A stretch of DNA of 64,000 bases from an uncultured Lachnospiraceae bacterium (lineage in GTDB: Bacteria; Bacillota; Clostridia; Lachnospirales; Lachnospiraceae): the NCBI GenBank assembly GCA_947178145.1, contig CAMWXE010000003.1, forward strand, positions 1-64,000, written 5' to 3'. Below the pieces are notes generated by a model that had not been told where the DNA came from, did no database searches, and was given only the letters and a program-made list of their open reading frames with translations. Shown piece after piece: positions 62,337 to 64,000 of the stretch; positions within the stretch are counted from its first letter, which is position 1; every line of letters starts with the position of its first letter. A program made the position numbers and the translations under genes.

Positions 62337-62504
62337 ATGAGAAATTTGAGAAGTTTTATGAAGGAAGAAGATGGAATGGGGACAGTTGAGGTGGTGCTGA
62401 TTATTGTGGTGCTTATCGCACTGGTGGCACTGTTTAAGAACAGCATTATCTCACTTGCAGGATCATTGCTCAAAAAGGTAACGACGAATGCAAACAAAAT
62501 ATAA
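62337..62504 (+). CDS. flp: Flp/Fap-type pilin, 55 aa
   Basis: AGAGGAG precedes the ATG. A short charged leader (RNLRSFMKEEDGMG) precedes TVEVVLIIVVLIALVAL, the G|xxxxE plus hydrophobic helix of type IV/Flp pilins; cleavage after Gly15 by the prepilin peptidase at 57322 would leave Glu at +3, not the usual +5, so the exact cleavage site is uncertain. It ends in a Lys/Asn tail. Too short for ordinary ORF cut-offs. Confidence 0.85.
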   Translation: MRNLRSFMKEEDGMGTVEVVLIIVVLIALVALFKNSIISLAGSLLKKVTTNANKI

Positions 62505-63948
62505 TGCGTACCTGACTGTATATCTTTCCCTTATTTTGGGGATTGTCCTATCGCTGCTCTTCGTATTGATCGAAGGCGCGGCGATAGGCGCCGTGAGGGC
62601 GCAGGCAGAACTTGTGGCCGATCTGGGGCTGGACTCGGTGTTCGCAGAGTACAACAGGGAAATATTAAATCAGTATGAACTGTTCTTCATAGATTCGTCA
62701 TACGGCTGCGAAAATGGTGGGACAGGTATGGTAGAAAAGCACTTGTCAGATTATATGAGTTACAATATGACTCCTGATAAGGGGCTTATAATACCATTTG
62801 AATATAATTTATTAGTGCTGCAAAATCCTTATCTTGAAATTTCGGAGGTGTCGTTTGCGAGCGATGACCAGTGCATGGTTTGGAAGGCACAGGCAGTTAA
62901 TTATATGAAAGCAGTCTATGGTGGCGGCCTTATATCCATTGCACAGGAGCATCTTGATACAGTAAAGAGCAATAGTCTTACAGAGAAAGATGCAGTGAGC
63001 GAAATCTCGGCCCAGGTTCAGGAATTTGAGAAGGTCTTATCCGATAAGGGAATTGTGGAATTTGGTGCGGAGAGCCAGGAAGGATATTCGTATCAGAAGA
63101 TTTCAGGGATACTTGACGAAATAGTCGGCGGCGGGATTCTGACGATGACACTTCCTGATGGGAAATCTGTATCAGGGGCTGTAATGGATGCAGTGCCATA
63201 TTTTTCGGCACGTCAAAAGAGCGGGAAAATAAATAAGGGATTTGGCTTGCATGAAGGGATTGACAGACCAGATGGATTTGCAGATGAGTTGGTTTATGGA
63301 GAGTATTTGATGAAAAAATGTGGTTCATACATAGAACCGAAGGACAAAGGACTGCTAAAGTATCAGATTGAGTATATCTTATGTGGATTTCATAGTGACG
63401 CTGGAAATTTAAGGCGTACTGTCGAGTTATTGTTTGCACTTCGGTCAGCGGCAAATCTCGCATATATTTATACAGATTCCGAGAAACGGTCGGAGGCGGA
63501 ACTGACAGCGGCAATTATCTGCACACTGCTTTTATCACCAGAGATGGTTGATTCCATGACAGCAGTGATTCTGGGCGCGTGGTCATTCGTAGAGACAGTG
63601 TCAGATATAAGACAGTTGTTGGATGGCGGAAGCGTTCCGCTCATCAAGGGAAAGAATGACTGGACTACCAGTCTGATGGAGATTTTTACTGGGCAGCAAT
63701 CTAGCAGCAGCAGTAAGAAGACTGCAGGATTGTCCTATCAGGAATATCTGAGAATTTTTCTGAGCTTTATGGATAAGGATACCAAGGCGGCAAGGAGTCT
63801 TGACATTGTGGAAATGGATATCCGCCAGACTGCTGGAAATGAATATTTTCGCATAGATCAGTGTATTGATTATATGAAAGTAAATTTTGGGTTTGCAGAT
63901 GCAAAGGGGCACGACTTTGTATTTTATAAAAGGATGTGCTATGAATAA
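62488..63948 (+). CDS. TadE/TadG-like exported protein (DUF5702 type), 486 aa
   Basis: The N-terminal membrane helix (~10-35, LTVYLSLILGIVLSLLFVLIEGA) and following AxxGAVRAQAELVADLGLDS resemble TadG/TadE pseudopilin-like proteins, as in a Lachnospiraceae family I recall as DUF5702. The ~440-residue remainder is exported. Its ATG lies 17 bases inside flp in another frame. It is expected to be processed or assembled with the Flp pilus. Confidence 0.78.
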   Translation: MQTKYNAYLTVYLSLILGIVLSLLFVLIEGAAIGAVRAQAELVADLGLDSVFAEYNREILNQYELFFIDSSYGCENGGTGMVEKHLSDYMSYNMTPDKGLIIPFEYNLLVLQNPYLEISEVSFASDDQCMVWKAQAVNYMKAVYGGGLISIAQEHLDTVKSNSLTEKDAVSEISAQVQEFEKVLSDKGIVEFGAESQEGYSYQKISGILDEIVGGGILTMTLPDGKSVSGAVMDAVPYFSARQKSGKINKGFGLHEGIDRPDGFADELVYGEYLMKKCGSYIEPKDKGLLKYQIEYILCGFHSDAGNLRRTVELLFALRSAANLAYIYTDSEKRSEAELTAAIICTLLLSPEMVDSMTAVILGAWSFVETVSDIRQLLDGGSVPLIKGKNDWTTSLMEIFTGQQSSSSSKKTAGLSYQEYLRIFLSFMDKDTKAARSLDIVEMDIRQTAGNEYFRIDQCIDYMKVNFGFADAKGHDFVFYKRMCYE

Positions 63949-63984
63949 GTTTGAGTTTTGACTAAGATGCAGAGGAGTAGGCGG

Positions 63985-64000
63985 ATGTTCTTTTGGATGC
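63985..64000 (+). CDS. Start of a further Tad-locus gene (partial)
   Basis: AGAGGAG precedes an ATG at 63985 that opens MFFWM before the window ends. Only five codons are visible. Position suggests another TadE-like gene. Confidence 0.4.

Overview
The window reads as chromosome of an anaerobic, motile, Gram-positive gut-type Clostridium relative, most likely family Lachnospiraceae. The basis is the moderate G+C content, strong GGAGG-type ribosome binding sites, a T-box leader, a NiaR-controlled nadABC operon, a SEC-C protein, a flagellin/FliS pair, a Gram-positive Tad pilus locus, and several protein types I associate with that family. I see no tRNA, rRNA, CRISPR array, prophage or complete insertion sequence. 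Species is not determinable by eye.

Layout. (1) 0-8 kb is accessory: a truncated Rpn-type nuclease with heptad repeats on the minus strand, two small unknown minus-strand genes, two membrane-fusion (HlyD-like) proteins, a lipoprotein whose signal peptide seems frameshifted, an unknown gene bracketed by palindromic repeats, and a GNAT acetyltransferase. (2) 8.3-11.1 kb: a valine T-box (specifier GUA) before an archaeal/rickettsial-type valyl-tRNA synthetase. (3) 11.2-16.7 kb: AAA-ATPase/nuclease, rhomboid protease, flavodoxin-SCP2 fusion, HIT protein, then convergent murG and a TSCPD protein. (4) 16.8-20.7 kb: de novo NAD operon nadA-nadB-nadC-niaR with a NiaR-like site on its promoter. (5) 20.7-27.5 kb: an unknown conserved protein, a SEC-C protein and an Lhr-type helicase. 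(6) 27.6-34.2 kb: a 1559-residue surface protein with perfect 60-bp tandem repeats, an SGNH esterase and an azoreductase-like flavoprotein. (7) 34.2-38.1 kb: a three-gene VWA / MoxR ATPase / leucine-rich-repeat operon, the best candidate here for an uncharacterised system. (8) 38.2-50.5 kb: membrane PPIase, small secreted proteins, an unusual 580-bp leader region, lipase, tadA deaminase, glycosyltransferase, DEDDh exonuclease, VanW-family protein, AIR-synthase-like protein, Lrp regulator with aminotransferase, trmL. (9) 50.6-56.9 kb: flagellar block (FliK-like giant protein behind a sigma-D-like promoter, large flagellin, FliS, small conserved protein). (10) 57.1 kb to the end: Tad pilus operon tadV-tadZ-tadA-tadB-tadC-flp-tadE/G-like, running off the right edge.

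How genes work together: nadABC make nicotinate mononucleotide and NiaR closes the loop on niacin/NAD supply; the VWA and MoxR proteins probably form a chaperone-like AAA+ machine with the LRR protein as partner; flagellin is handled by the adjacent FliS; the Tad genes give prepilin peptidase, polar localiser, motor ATPase, two platform proteins, pilin and a pseudopilin-like protein. Several start sites were moved from the longest open frame to the codon with a proper ribosome binding site, and four genes too short for, or truncated at, an ordinary ORF cut-off were added (1-973, 45333-45443, 62337-62504, 63985-64000).
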